This document shows, in pieces, positions 11,301 through 20,046 of a DNA stretch of 48,598 nucleotides. The DNA is from JBKBXU01 sp046313675 (lineage in GTDB: Bacteria; Bacteroidota; Bacteroidia; Cytophagales; Cytophagaceae). The notes under the pieces were generated by a model that saw only the letters and a program-made list of their open reading frames with translations, was not told the origin of the DNA and did no database searches. Every line of letters begins with the position of its first letter. Position 1 is the first letter of the stretch. The position numbers were made by a program, and so were the translations under genes. The stretch lies in NCBI GenBank assembly GCA_046313675.1, contig JBKBXU010000001.1, forward strand, positions 1 to 48,598, read 5' to 3'.

Positions 11301-12194
11301 CCTGGAACCTGAAATCGTATTTTCAATATTTATAGTGCCGGGATCAGGATTGGAACAATCCTCTGTAAAACTTTCAAAATTAAACAAAAACACCCAGGAA
11401 CCCACATTATTATGGGGGCCATAATCATTAAGACAATGGCTCGCCGTTAAGAAATATGGGCGTCCGTCCTCGGAGGTATTGTTAATCATAGCTCCAGTAC
11501 ACAGGGCTCCACCAGCCACAATCATAGCAACCGAACCTGACTGATCCTGCCAGTCAAGTCCTTCCGGGCAATTGACATTTCGCTGACATGGGAATGAATT
11601 GCCAAGCCCATAAGCTTTCCGCATTTCATAAAACACATTCTTATATCCATGCACCACCTGGCTTATCTTAAGTTTACCCTGATCTTTTGATATTACAGGT
11701 TCATAATATTCAACGATGATTTCGTCACCGGGAATCGGCATGGTTCCGAAATACCCGTCGTCCGTATTGTTTGCTTCCGTAAAAGCGCCAAGTATTTTTG
11801 ATTTGTTGCTATTGTATATAAATAATTCAGCACCGTATGGAATATGAAATTCATTGAACACAAGGTTCATAGAAAAAGCACCATTCGATCGGATGCCAAT
11901 CCGCCAGATGCGATCGCCGTTATCCAACTGCTGCCACATGCCTGAATTTCTCAAGCCCTTGTTTAATTCCATGGTATGCCCAAACCGCAAAGGCCTAACT
12001 TCCTGAGAAGAGGAATCTTCTTTTAATAAGGCGCCAACATCAAATGAAGGCATATTGAAAAACGGGACCCTTGTATCAGGAATCATCGTTTTCATTTTCA
12101 CCGAAGGCGGCACACCTCCCGCACCTAATTGTGCATAAGCATTACAATAAATTAACGAAAGAGCCAGCAGGAAGTAAAAAAAGATGTTTTTCAT
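8394..12194 (-). CDS. T9SS-exported trypsin-like serine protease with GEVED and IPT/TIG domains
   Basis: This 1266-residue secreted protein has a signal peptide (residues 1-22). A trypsin-like/lysyl-endopeptidase-like domain (about 215-440) shows all three catalytic positions: His253 in TASHCL, Asp307 in SDMMLLEL, Ser386 in GSSGSPLF. Two GEVED-type modules follow (around residues 528 and 763, with DWNGDGDFSD and DWDADGIFSE), alternating with about five IPT/TIG immunoglobulin-like repeats. A T9SS type A sorting domain (about 1185-1266) runs from YPNPFSE to the terminal KKMIKY. By family knowledge it is a cell-surface or released protease; substrate cannot be told. It is transcribed alone, convergent with the GH3 gene. 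Confidence 0.9.
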   Translation of the reverse strand: MKNIFFYFLLALSLIYCNAYAQLGAGGVPPSVKMKTMIPDTRVPFFNMPSFDVGALLKEDSSSQEVRPLRFGHTMELNKGLRNSGMWQQLDNGDRIWRIGIRSNGAFSMNLVFNEFHIPYGAELFIYNSNKSKILGAFTEANNTDDGYFGTMPIPGDEIIVEYYEPVISKDQGKLKISQVVHGYKNVFYEMRKAYGLGNSFPCQRNVNCPEGLDWQDQSGSVAMIVAGGALCTGAMINNTSEDGRPYFLTASHCLNDYGPHNNVGSWVFLFNFESFTEDCSNPDPGTINIENTISGSRLVSRNVYSDMMLLELHNQPPAEYNVFYAGWSRQNAPATSTAGIHHPHGDIKKISLTNYGPTSSQIYGSAPNSMWYIARTNATMQSGSSGSPLFDQNKRIVGQLWGGSQECASSRSYYGKISYSWDTAPEPHRRLKEWLDPQNTGLEYIDGEKFTPVSIYCHSGARSFRDTRIDHVAFGMINNTSNTYCGVYGRHTNLYTELAPNQVQDFSVTLGTCNESEESYVKIFIDWNGDGDFSDPGEMVAVSEVMLPGETFYGSITVPSDITTDITTRMRIVCHQTSDVDDVQACGYFANGETEDYSIRTLPPSAPRIVSFSPESGSPGTIVEITGTGFLLTSHVLVNGINTTFETVSSNLIRVTIPNGASTGPFVVINPNGYSASEEDFIVDPLYCNSGADHLDDTKIQRVRIGSIDNNTDPDECETYQDFTNLYADLYDDVNFMELIVTTGQCDGVYFPRKVKVYVDWDADGIFSEEELMAVSDEMDGENEYEFSTSISAPEEAAWGSRVRMRIICWETDMNADVDACSDYSHGETQDYMIRLLRNLDPPHITGFAPNTGYQGVNVTIRGTNFIDVSSVKFNDVAAVFVVQSPTSIVATVPADASTGKISVTTPGGTVVSFGDFQIYRPEPVIYSFSPVSGEPGSTVIITGEGFINVWNVLFHGSENTANNVSYSSYNTIVATVPHDATTGVLTIVMQDTEISTDSDFTIGEEGEYTPVIIDADPRTGEPGDIVIITGSNLMNVSSVKFNGTDAFFVYESSSRIVAMVPYDATTGPISVVTSETTVESLFDFVIETNEPWPNNISIAPAHGQVGSRIVVSGEYFGNVSTVHINGIPVIIHNISENEIQIEIPEGASSGLVTIITASGIVVETPLIFTVDPTTSVLTSESTKIESYPNPFSETITFRIMLPGSTKLKLEILDIFGTVQKVVVDGQVSEGIHEYEFSGTNLTAGTYLYRLTGEDILLVKKMIKY

Positions 12195-12687
12195 TACAGT
12201 ACTAAAATAGGATACTAAAAATACTGATTTTACCCTGACTTTTAATAATCTATAGGAATTTAATTTTCCAGGACCTTCTCTCCTTCAAGTTGATTTTATT
12301 ATTTTAGTTAAACTTTGACACTATTGTCAGTAGGAAGTTGAATAAAAAAGTCAACTTCTTTTATGCCATGTCATTCTCATATTTTAAAACTCAAAACTTA
12401 ACAATTCATTCCCTCCCAATAACTTAATATCTCAGTATCTTAATAACCCAACATTATTCCACGCTTCCCCTTGCAATTCGACAGTTTTGAACGTATCGCT
12501 ATGATTAACAAGATTAAATCCTATACTGATTATTTTATTGATTACTTTTATTATTTTGTTTCCAACTGGTCTTTTTCTATCTTTTCGATTCTAAATACTG
12601 AATATAAAATGTCGTTGATAAAGACACACATAGCGGATGTTTTTGAGGAAGATGCCTTTAGTGTTAATAGTTTTCCAGAATTACATC
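12195..12687. other. Long divergent intergenic region with hairpins
   Basis: This gap separates the protease gene (-) from the kinase gene (+). TGACA-CTAT-TGTCA (12316-12329) is a 14-base palindrome that could bind a regulator. GAAGTTGA (12334-12341) and TCAACTTC (12351-12358) form a hairpin followed by TTTTAT. An 80-codon plus-strand ORF here (12471-12713) has no recognisable features, overlaps the kinase start and was not accepted. Confidence 0.5.
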
Positions 12688-14604
12688 ATGAATATTTTTC
12701 TACAGAATCTTGAATACAAAGTTCTCTTCCGGGTATTTCTTTATTTTGTTATAGGCCTGCCGGGACTGCCGTTAATGGGTCAAGACCGAGTTGTAATCCA
12801 ATTAGGACATGGTGTAGACGAAGTATATGTAGTACGTGAGTATGTAGAATACTTTGTAGATTCAAGCCTTAATAAATTGCCAGATGAAATGTTTCATCGT
12901 AAAGATTTTCAACGAGTAGATAAAGATCTTGAAGATTTTATTAACTCCGAAATTGCTTATGCTTATTGGATTCGTTTTTCAGTTGTAAACCTGGACCCGG
13001 GTATAAAATACCGTCTTGAAATGTTTGACCACGACATAGACGAGGTAAGTTTATATGTTCGTAACGAAGATCACATTTTTGAATCTCATTCAGGGTATTT
13101 ATCAGAGTTTGGCTCCAGGGATTTGTACCACAAAAACATAGGTTTTTTTCTATCCTTACCAAAAAAAGACACCATAACCTATTTGCTGAGATTCCGGTCA
13201 GGAAAAACTAATGTCCTTGAGCCGGTAATCCGAAGCCTCCCTGCCTTTTATAAGTATAGCCTGATTGAGTACACCCTTCTGGGCTTTTTTTATGGGCTAA
13301 CATTTATAATTATTCTTTATAACCTCGTGTATTTTGTAATACTTAAAGAAAGAAAGTATCTATACTATCTCTTGTATATGCTGAGCATAACCATATACCT
13401 GATGAGCAGAAATGGAACCGGCTTCCAATTTTTCTGGCCGGACATACCCTCTGCCAATTATTATGTAGAGTTTATATCAAGCACCTCAGGAGTTAGCTTT
13501 CTTTTGCTTTTTACCTCTTCTTACTTAGGCTTATATTCAATTAATAAAAAAGGATATTTCTTTCTATTGGCTCTTTTGCTAATAAATTTACTCACATTAC
13601 CATTACAGATTCTACATCAAACCGACATAGTTCAAATGGTAATTGCCATACTGTTTGTACAAATTGCCTTTGGGGTCACCATAATTTTTTATCTAAAACG
13701 CAGGATCAAAACGCTGTGGTTTTTGCTCGGTTTTGTAATCCTGGACATCGGATTTATAATTTCCTGGCTGGAATACATTGATGGTATATCATCCTCTATA
13801 TTTACGGTATACTTTCTTTACCTGGCTGTTAACCTGCAATTTATTTTCATCTCCATAGGCTTGGCGCATGATATAAAGCAGATTCGGGAAGAAAAGAACA
13901 AAGCACTCATAAACCTTCTTGCGATATCTGACAACAACCAGATGATGCGAATTCTAGCTTTAAAGAAACAAATGAGCCCGCATTTCATTTTCAATGCCCT
14001 TAATTCCATATTGCAAAGAATTCTTTCCGGCAGTAAAGACGATGCTTCCGAATACCTGGTTAAATTTTCCAGACTCATTAGAAAAACCATGGAACAATCG
14101 GATATTATATTCACCAAACTTTCAGATGAACTGGAATCCTTAAAGATTTACCTGTCTTTGGAAGCAATGAGGCTGGGCAACTCATTTTCTTATAATATTG
14201 AAGTGAACCCATCTATAAATCCTGAAAGAGAGGTGATCCCTGCATTTATTATCCAGCCATTTGTAGAGAATGCGGTATGGCATGGCCTGATGCCTAAGCA
14301 GGGGGATAAATTTGTAAGCATCAGGATTGAAAAAGAAGCATCTGTGTTAGCCATTATCATTGAAGATAATGGGATTGGACGGACTGTCTCAGCAAAGCGT
14401 AAAAAACAGCACCAATCGACACCACAGGGCATAAACCTGATCAGGGAACGCCTGGAGCTGCTTAATAAGAAATACCATTGTGCTTCAACCGTAGAAATAC
14501 AAGATTTATATGACACTAAACATAATGCTTCCGGAACGAGAATTATTATTAAGACAGACCTAAAACATGAACAATTACATCAAAGCGATTATAGTAGACG
14601 ATGA
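12688..14604 (+). CDS. LytS-type membrane sensor histidine kinase (7TMR-DISM)
   Basis: About 638 residues. A signal peptide leads into a periplasmic 7TMR-DISMED2-type sensing domain (about residues 30-180). A seven-helix membrane region (7TMR-DISM, about 190-400) follows, then a His_kinase/LytS phosphoacceptor domain with MSPHFIFNALNSI (His432), and an ATPase with the N box QPFVENAVWHGL and the EDNGIGR box. It should phosphorylate the LytTR regulator whose gene overlaps its end by 38 bases. I prefer ATG 12688 to the upstream ATG 12637 because it places the hydrophobic signal segment close to the N terminus. The adjacent secreted protease genes are possible targets (inference). Confidence 0.88.
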   Translation: MNIFLQNLEYKVLFRVFLYFVIGLPGLPLMGQDRVVIQLGHGVDEVYVVREYVEYFVDSSLNKLPDEMFHRKDFQRVDKDLEDFINSEIAYAYWIRFSVVNLDPGIKYRLEMFDHDIDEVSLYVRNEDHIFESHSGYLSEFGSRDLYHKNIGFFLSLPKKDTITYLLRFRSGKTNVLEPVIRSLPAFYKYSLIEYTLLGFFYGLTFIIILYNLVYFVILKERKYLYYLLYMLSITIYLMSRNGTGFQFFWPDIPSANYYVEFISSTSGVSFLLLFTSSYLGLYSINKKGYFFLLALLLINLLTLPLQILHQTDIVQMVIAILFVQIAFGVTIIFYLKRRIKTLWFLLGFVILDIGFIISWLEYIDGISSSIFTVYFLYLAVNLQFIFISIGLAHDIKQIREEKNKALINLLAISDNNQMMRILALKKQMSPHFIFNALNSILQRILSGSKDDASEYLVKFSRLIRKTMEQSDIIFTKLSDELESLKIYLSLEAMRLGNSFSYNIEVNPSINPEREVIPAFIIQPFVENAVWHGLMPKQGDKFVSIRIEKEASVLAIIIEDNGIGRTVSAKRKKQHQSTPQGINLIRERLELLNKKYHCASTVEIQDLYDTKHNASGTRIIIKTDLKHEQLHQSDYSRR

Positions 14605-15295
14605 ACTTGACGGGCGTTTAGTTTTGACCTCCCTGTTAACTGACCATTGTGAATCAATAAAACTACTAGGTTCTTTTGACAGTGCAGAGTCAGGTATCAA
14701 GGCCATCAGGCTGTTGAATCCCGACCTGGTATTCCTTGACATAGAAATGCCCGGGATGAATGCTTTTGAAATGTTGGAGCAATTAGATATGATCCATTTT
14801 GATGTAGTATTTGTAACTGCTTACGACCATTATGCCTTAAAAGCCATAAAACATAATGCACTGGAATACATACTAAAACCGGTTGACAAAGTTGAACTTA
14901 TCAAATCCATTGAAAAATTCCATAGTAAGTGGCAAAGCAACCGTACCACACAAGAATCCGATAGCTCTAAAATGGTGCTTTCAGTAAGAGAAGGTTTTCT
15001 TTTTATAGATGTTGCCAAAATCATCCGTTGTGAAGGGGATGGTAATTATACCCATGTGTATCTTGAAGGAAATGTCAAGCATACATCTTCCAAAAGCCTT
15101 AAAGAATTTGAAAGAATATTACCTTCCTCTGGGTTCATACGCATTCACAAATCGCACCTGATCAATACCAATTTTATAAAAAAATATATCAAAGGAGAAG
15201 GAGGTACGATCGTGATGGCGGACAACTCAGAACTGGAAGTTTCACGAAGGAAAAAAGACTACTTTCTGAAATATTTCAACATTCGTACCGATTAA
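14567..15295 (+). CDS. LytTR-family response regulator
   Basis: This 242-residue protein has an N-terminal receiver domain with the acidic pair DDE (residues 11-13), phosphoacceptor Asp58 in LVFLDIEMPG, the conserved T/A of FVTAYD and Lys in LKPVD. A C-terminal LytTR DNA-binding domain (about 135-240) has the typical signatures FIDVAKIIRCEGDGNYTHV and GFIRIHKSHLIN. The start lies inside the kinase gene (38-base overlap), indicating translational coupling and a cognate pair. LytTR regulators usually bind short direct repeats upstream of surface or secreted-protein genes. The adjacent metalloprotease gene is a possible target (inference). Confidence 0.93.
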   Translation: MNNYIKAIIVDDELDGRLVLTSLLTDHCESIKLLGSFDSAESGIKAIRLLNPDLVFLDIEMPGMNAFEMLEQLDMIHFDVVFVTAYDHYALKAIKHNALEYILKPVDKVELIKSIEKFHSKWQSNRTTQESDSSKMVLSVREGFLFIDVAKIIRCEGDGNYTHVYLEGNVKHTSSKSLKEFERILPSSGFIRIHKSHLINTNFIKKYIKGEGGTIVMADNSELEVSRRKKDYFLKYFNIRTD

Positions 15296-15446
15296 AAGTG
15301 CTTTTGTAGTAGTTTTTGCTATAAACATGGAGAAGAAAGCGTTATTTGCCGAAAAATAATTGGCGCCCGCAGTTCAACCAGGATACACCGTACTTAAATA
15401 AGTAAGGATTTTAAAAAGGCTTTCATCTAATATGTTTGTGGGGTCT

Positions 15447-15477
15447 TTTGGTGGAGAAAAAAGTGCACATACTATTG
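15447..15477 (+). promoter_or_regulatory. Candidate promoter of the M6-like protease gene
   Basis: TTTG at 15447-15450, a 19-base spacer, then TACTATTG at 15470-15477 fits the Bacteroidetes TTTG-N19-TAnnTTTG consensus with one mismatch in the -7 box. It lies 40 bases before the start codon at 15518, so the gene is probably transcribed separately from the upstream kinase/regulator pair. Confidence 0.4.
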
Positions 15478-15517
15478 ATGCACACCACTAAGAGATATCA
15501 CTCTAAACATAAGACAA

Positions 15518-18355
15518 ATGAAACCAGAAAAAAAAATTTGGCTTTTGGGCATTGTATTGTTGTTGATCTCTTTCAATGTAAATGCACAAACAAACGTAAT
15601 TAAAGGTTTGACCGTTGTGGTTGAATTTTTGGATGCACCTTTTCCCCACTCTTTAGATTCTGTTGCCATGATGATGAACCAACCGGGTTTTTCCGGCTGG
15701 GGAAACACCGGTTCAGTAAGGGATTTTTTCTATGATCAATCAGATCAAAAGCTTTTGATAACAAGTACTGTTATCAAAGTTTCTTTACCTGATAGTGTTC
15801 ACCGCTATTATCATAGATCCCCTGCCAGAAGGGACATTGAAGAAATAGTAGCAAAGATCAACCAGCAATATCCGGACGGTTTTACCGGCCTTACCATTAA
15901 CCTGGAAGACAGTTCACTTGTACATTTTAACACAATCAGTAAAGCAGAAAAAGGAGCCTGGGCTTTTGGCCAGCAACCGGGATATCTTAAAATAAAAAAC
16001 AATGGTCTTTTAGTAAATATAAAAAATGGCAATAATTCGACATTCGGACGCCACCAAAATCCTAGTCGGAGTGCAGTCTGTCATGAAATGGGCCATAGTA
16101 TAATGAAATGGGCTGATTATTATTTTACAGATAATATTGGAGGTAATACCAACATTGGCCATTATTGTGTAATGGGTAGTGGGGGAGATCATTTTAATCC
16201 CATGCCCATCTGTGCGCCTTTAAGATATGAAGCAGGCTGGATAAATACAGTGGAAGAAATACCAAATATTACTCAAACCTATACAATCGCTTCTAACAGC
16301 AGGTCCCAGGCATATAAATATACCAATCCAAACAATCCTAATGAATATTTTATCATAGAGGCCTTGTATAAAAATGGCTACTACCCTCCTGTAGACGTGG
16401 AAGGATTTGATATAGACCAAGGCTTGGCAGTCTGGTATGTAGATAAAGAAAGAGGCAGATTTCAACCACATACATTGCCTGATCATCCAAGCATAAAGCT
16501 GATTCAGGCAGATGGACTGGATGAATTGGGAACATTTATCCCAAACCCTACCCACGCTCAAAAGAATAAACTCAGGGGAGACTTACATGACCTTTTTGAC
16601 AATGAATATAGTTCCCTTACGGCGTCGAGCCATCCCTATTTCCGTTGGAAAGATGGAAGTGAACCGGGGCTTACCATCACAAATATCAGCGCTCCAGGCC
16701 CTACCATGCAATTTACCGTACAAGCACGGCCAAACACCATAGCTTCACAGGTAACGTATCATAATGGTGGCACAGTTTCGCCGAGAGGATTAATTTCCCA
16801 TACCAGTGGTGTAAGCAAAACTTTTAATATTATCCCGGAAATAGGGTATGAAGTATCAACAGTTTTTGTAAATAATGTTTCGATGGGAAGTATTAATTCT
16901 CATACTATAACTACAGGGGGAGACCATAGGATTGCGGCTATATTTAACCCTTCCGATAATGTAGATCCGCTTCCTTCACCATGGCAGGAAGTCCAGATCG
17001 GAAATACCCGTCAAGCTGGTGTGGCCGGCTTTAGAAGTGGCTTATTTGGCTTGGAATCTAACAGCTATGACATATGGGGAACAGCCGACGGACTAACGTT
17101 CATTTATCAGCCAATGATTGGTGATGGCGAAATAGTAGCTCGGGTAAACTCCATGAACAATCCAACTGATTGGGCAAAAGCAGGGATTATGATGAGAGAG
17201 TCATTGACAGCCTCCTCTAAGCACTTTATGTTGGTAAAAACACCTTCCAATAATTATGCTCCTCAGATGAGAAGGGAAACAGGGCAAGTATCTTATCATA
17301 ATCCTAACAATACAGAAATCAAAGCAGAATACAACACATATAGTTGGATAAAGATAGTTAGAGAGGGAAATGTATTCTCCAGCTATTGTTCATTGAACGG
17401 TTTAACAAATTGGGTACTTCTGGCAACTGAGACCATAACCATGAACTCTACAGTTTACGTGGGCCTTTGCGCCGGTACGGGAAGTGATAATCTGGCTACA
17501 AAAGCTACCTTCGGAAATGTAAAAGTAACCACATCTAATAATGCGCCATTTGTATCTATTACTTCGCCATTATCCAATCAGACATTTACAGCTCCGGCAA
17601 ACATTACCATAAGCGCCAACGCTTTCGATAACGATGGCTATGTAACTAAAGTAGAATTCTTCAATGGGACTACTTTACTGGGAACAGATACTACGGCTCC
17701 TTATTCATTTCAATGGAACAACCTGCCTGCGGGGTTTTATTCAATTAATGCCAAAGCGACGGATAATTTAGGAGCTACGACGACTTCACATAATACATTT
17801 TTCGAAGTTGAGGCTCCTGTAGGTGATATTGCCGGACCCTCCTGCGGGGACAATAATTCTGTTTTATCTTTTGAACTATCTGCATCCAAGAGGACAAATG
17901 CTACAGGTTATAACTGGTACTATAATGGCTCGGTTCAAAGCATAATTGCTAACCCTCAGGCCAGATATCTTGTAAACGTCTCAACCGGAAATTGGTTCTC
18001 AGCCGGACAATTGTGCGTAGGTGTGAATTATAACGGCAGCCCATGGTACGCTACTTTCTGTGTACCGGTAGCCAAATGCTCGTCTGCAAGACTTGGCGAT
18101 GATGATTTCGAATGGGAAGAGGATGCTGTCAGTAGCACATCTGCCTATCCTAATCCATTTAGTTCTGAAACTACCATTCCTCTTCTTTACGGAAAAACAA
18201 CCAGTATTGAAGTTTATAATGCCCTTGGAATTCTGGTTCATCAAGCAAATGCTTCCGGAGAATATACATTCGGGTCTAACCTGGCTTCAGGTATATATTC
18301 AGTAAAATTAACTTCTGATAATAATTCTAAAACAATAAAGATCATTAAGCAATAA
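15518..18355 (+). CDS. T9SS-exported M6-like metalloprotease
   Basis: This 945-residue secreted protein has a signal peptide (residues 1-24, ending VNAQ). An M6-like zinc metalloprotease domain (to about residue 420) contains the zinc motif HEMGH (His189, Glu190, His193) and a downstream ADYY, with NIGHYCVMGSGG resembling the Met-turn region. Next comes a beta-rich segment with GGTVSPRG, then a concanavalin-like region around 500-670 (DWAKAGIMMRESL is typical of DUF1349-like domains). An Ig-like domain (SPLSNQTFTAPANITI, about 680-770) and a Cys-containing module with NWYYNG follow. A T9SS sorting domain runs from SAYPNPFSSET to IKIIKQ. It is an exoprotease of unknown substrate. Confidence 0.88.
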   Translation: MKPEKKIWLLGIVLLLISFNVNAQTNVIKGLTVVVEFLDAPFPHSLDSVAMMMNQPGFSGWGNTGSVRDFFYDQSDQKLLITSTVIKVSLPDSVHRYYHRSPARRDIEEIVAKINQQYPDGFTGLTINLEDSSLVHFNTISKAEKGAWAFGQQPGYLKIKNNGLLVNIKNGNNSTFGRHQNPSRSAVCHEMGHSIMKWADYYFTDNIGGNTNIGHYCVMGSGGDHFNPMPICAPLRYEAGWINTVEEIPNITQTYTIASNSRSQAYKYTNPNNPNEYFIIEALYKNGYYPPVDVEGFDIDQGLAVWYVDKERGRFQPHTLPDHPSIKLIQADGLDELGTFIPNPTHAQKNKLRGDLHDLFDNEYSSLTASSHPYFRWKDGSEPGLTITNISAPGPTMQFTVQARPNTIASQVTYHNGGTVSPRGLISHTSGVSKTFNIIPEIGYEVSTVFVNNVSMGSINSHTITTGGDHRIAAIFNPSDNVDPLPSPWQEVQIGNTRQAGVAGFRSGLFGLESNSYDIWGTADGLTFIYQPMIGDGEIVARVNSMNNPTDWAKAGIMMRESLTASSKHFMLVKTPSNNYAPQMRRETGQVSYHNPNNTEIKAEYNTYSWIKIVREGNVFSSYCSLNGLTNWVLLATETITMNSTVYVGLCAGTGSDNLATKATFGNVKVTTSNNAPFVSITSPLSNQTFTAPANITISANAFDNDGYVTKVEFFNGTTLLGTDTTAPYSFQWNNLPAGFYSINAKATDNLGATTTSHNTFFEVEAPVGDIAGPSCGDNNSVLSFELSASKRTNATGYNWYYNGSVQSIIANPQARYLVNVSTGNWFSAGQLCVGVNYNGSPWYATFCVPVAKCSSARLGDDDFEWEEDAVSSTSAYPNPFSSETTIPLLYGKTTSIEVYNALGILVHQANASGEYTFGSNLASGIYSVKLTSDNNSKTIKIIKQ

Positions 18356-18368
18356 AATGAACCAAATG

Positions 18369-18410
18369 AGGAGGGCGAAAGATGAGCTTTCGCCCTCCTT
18401 ATATTTTTTT
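18369..18410 (+). terminator. Rho-independent terminator after the M6-like protease
   Basis: A 13-base-pair perfect stem, AGGAGGGCGAAAG (18369-18381) with CTTTCGCCCTCCT (18387-18399), has a 5-base loop and is followed by ATATTTTTTT. It lies 14 bases after the stop codon. Confidence 0.93.
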
Positions 18411-18842
18411 GTTTGATTTCTCTGCCGCAAAAACTTCTTAAGATATTAATATACAAACCAAACAAATAAGTTTGGAGCCATTATGCAAAAAACAAGACCG
18501 GCTATCGTCCATTTTGTTTCCTTCTGTTTCACTAAAAAATACACAATTGAAAACAGCAGTGTTAAATAATGGAGATAGAAATAGGTATACGTGGAGTTTT
18601 AAGGATAGTAAGTCGAAAGGTATAAACTTTTGTAAAGGTTTCTTCTGAGAATTTACCTGGGATATACATATCGGCCAGGTTTAGGGAGGTAAAGGTAATG
18701 GAAAATATTATAAGAATATTTAAGGTTAGCAATACCGGTTTTATGGAAGGCATAAGAATGCTTTTGTATTATTCATTTTAAAATATATTTTTTGAACCTT
18801 GCTGCTTTTTTCCTTCTTAGGTTCAAATAGTTTCTAATAATA
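18411..18842. other. Gene-poor intergenic stretch
   Basis: No supported gene was seen. A 63-codon minus-strand ORF (18562-18753) begins with a hydrophobic stretch but ends in a low-complexity tail and shows no family signal. TTTGAACCT (18791-18799) and AGGTTCAAA (18819-18827) form an inverted repeat just downstream of the minus-strand gene at 18843 and may serve as its terminator, although no T run follows on that strand. Confidence 0.5.
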
Positions 18843-19304
18843 TCAGGAAATCGTCGAGATAAAAATATCTATTTCCGCATCATTCCAATTCCGACTTCTC
18901 TCATCATATATTTCAAAATCAAATCCGAAGCTCCGTCTTATATCAGAGCTCCATATTTTTTTCCAGGCATCTGTAATGCAACCCGTCATAACGCCTTTGG
19001 CAGTAAACATACTATAATTTTGAGCAGGTATGGTTAGTTCATCAAGTCCTTCAGGCGTAACGTCCGTATTATCAACTTTACAACCTATGAAATATGAGAA
19101 AGGACCTGTTTCATCCTTTTCGTAGTCAAAGTAAACAGCATATATTTCATTAGATGATTTGTCCGTGATTCGGTCGAAAATTTTATCTGATTCAAATTTT
19201 TGCCATAAATCTCCGCAATCTTTATTTGATTGGTCATTCTGGTTGGTGGTTTTACTGTTTAGTTTTAATCCGACTATTTTGAATTCACCTCTTCTTTCTG
19301 TCAT
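18843..19304 (-). CDS. GyrI-like/effector-binding domain protein
   Basis: This 153-residue protein consists only of the effector-binding fold found at the C terminus of BmrR/Rob-type regulators and in SbmC/GyrI and integron Cass2 proteins. The start fits the usual first strand (EFKIVGLKL). The middle has DLWQKF and YFIGCKV. DELTIPAQNYSMFTAKG is the core strand-helix segment, and the C terminus EIDIFISI-like strand (EIDIFISTIS) closes the fold. There is no DNA-binding domain, so it likely binds a small amphipathic or cationic ligand rather than regulating transcription itself. It stands at the start of a run of small accessory genes. Confidence 0.75.
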   Translation of the reverse strand: MTERRGEFKIVGLKLNSKTTNQNDQSNKDCGDLWQKFESDKIFDRITDKSSNEIYAVYFDYEKDETGPFSYFIGCKVDNTDVTPEGLDELTIPAQNYSMFTAKGVMTGCITDAWKKIWSSDIRRSFGFDFEIYDERSRNWNDAEIDIFISTIS

Positions 19305-19404
19305 AGTGAGCGTTTTTTGGTTTTAATAAGATAGCAAAATAATAAGCTGTCTTTTTCCTATTGAAAATGCATTTCTAGTTATGTGTGGCAGTATGATAGT
19401 TATT

Positions 19405-19959
19405 TTACTCTGTTACCTCATGCTGTTCAAGCAGTTCTTTTATCATTTCCAGCCCTTCAGGGTCATCGGTATGAACTGTCCCTGTTTTAAGGTCGTTTTT
19501 AAGCTGGTTGATGAGTTTTTTCTTTACTCGCTCTCGTCGTTGATTAAGTTCAATACTGTCTTGTCGGTTCATTGGCCGTCTATAGTAGTCTGTCCATACC
19601 TGTGTTCTAGGCGGGAATGGTCCACTGATGGAATTACCTGGCTCTGTTTCAATCATGCTTACATAGTAGTCATGCTCCAAAAAGAAATAACCGCTAAAGG
19701 TCGTCAGGTTGCTGTCTTTGTCAAGTATTCTGTGCGTATGTTTAATTATATAATTTTCTGAGTTTGGAATCTTCTTATTGTGCCTTTTGGAAACAGATTC
19801 GGAATATTCACCAAATGAAACCGGTTCATAACTGTCGGGGTAGAGGGCATATTTCTTAATCCAGCCTGAAACTGCATTCTGTGCTTTTTCATACCTCTCC
19901 TGCCGGTTACCACAACTGCTTAAAGTCAAAATGATTAAAAGTGTCAATAATTTGTTCAT
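19405..19959 (-). CDS. Hypothetical lipoprotein
   Basis: This 184-residue protein begins with a lipoprotein signal peptide (MNKLLTLLIILTLSSC, lipobox LSSC with Cys16). The mature part includes WIKKYALYPDSYEPVSFGEY and a charged, probably helical C terminus (RRERVKKKLINQLKNDLK). The phrase about tissue-like YPDSYEP resembles small Bacteroidetes lipoproteins of unknown function; I do not recognise a named family. It is separated from the GyrI-like gene by 100 bases and from the upstream membrane protein gene by 87 bases, on the same strand. Confidence 0.7.
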   Translation of the reverse strand: MNKLLTLLIILTLSSCGNRQERYEKAQNAVSGWIKKYALYPDSYEPVSFGEYSESVSKRHNKKIPNSENYIIKHTHRILDKDSNLTTFSGYFFLEHDYYVSMIETEPGNSISGPFPPRTQVWTDYYRRPMNRQDSIELNQRRERVKKKLINQLKNDLKTGTVHTDDPEGLEMIKELLEQHEVTE

Positions 19960-20046
19960 GGGAGTAGTTTTATGATTCTAAAACCCTGGATTATGCATAG
20001 GCGAGACGCTTGACTCAAGATTCAGTTTAACCGCTTTTATGCACCC

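Noticed and set aside
12471..12713. 80-codon plus-strand ORF before the sensor kinase
   Set aside because: It overlaps the kinase start in another frame, has no recognisable domain or start signal, and its composition is that of AT-rich intergenic DNA.
18562..18753. 63-codon minus-strand ORF with a hydrophobic N terminus
   Set aside because: The tail is low in complexity, no family is recognisable and no upstream or downstream gene context supports it.
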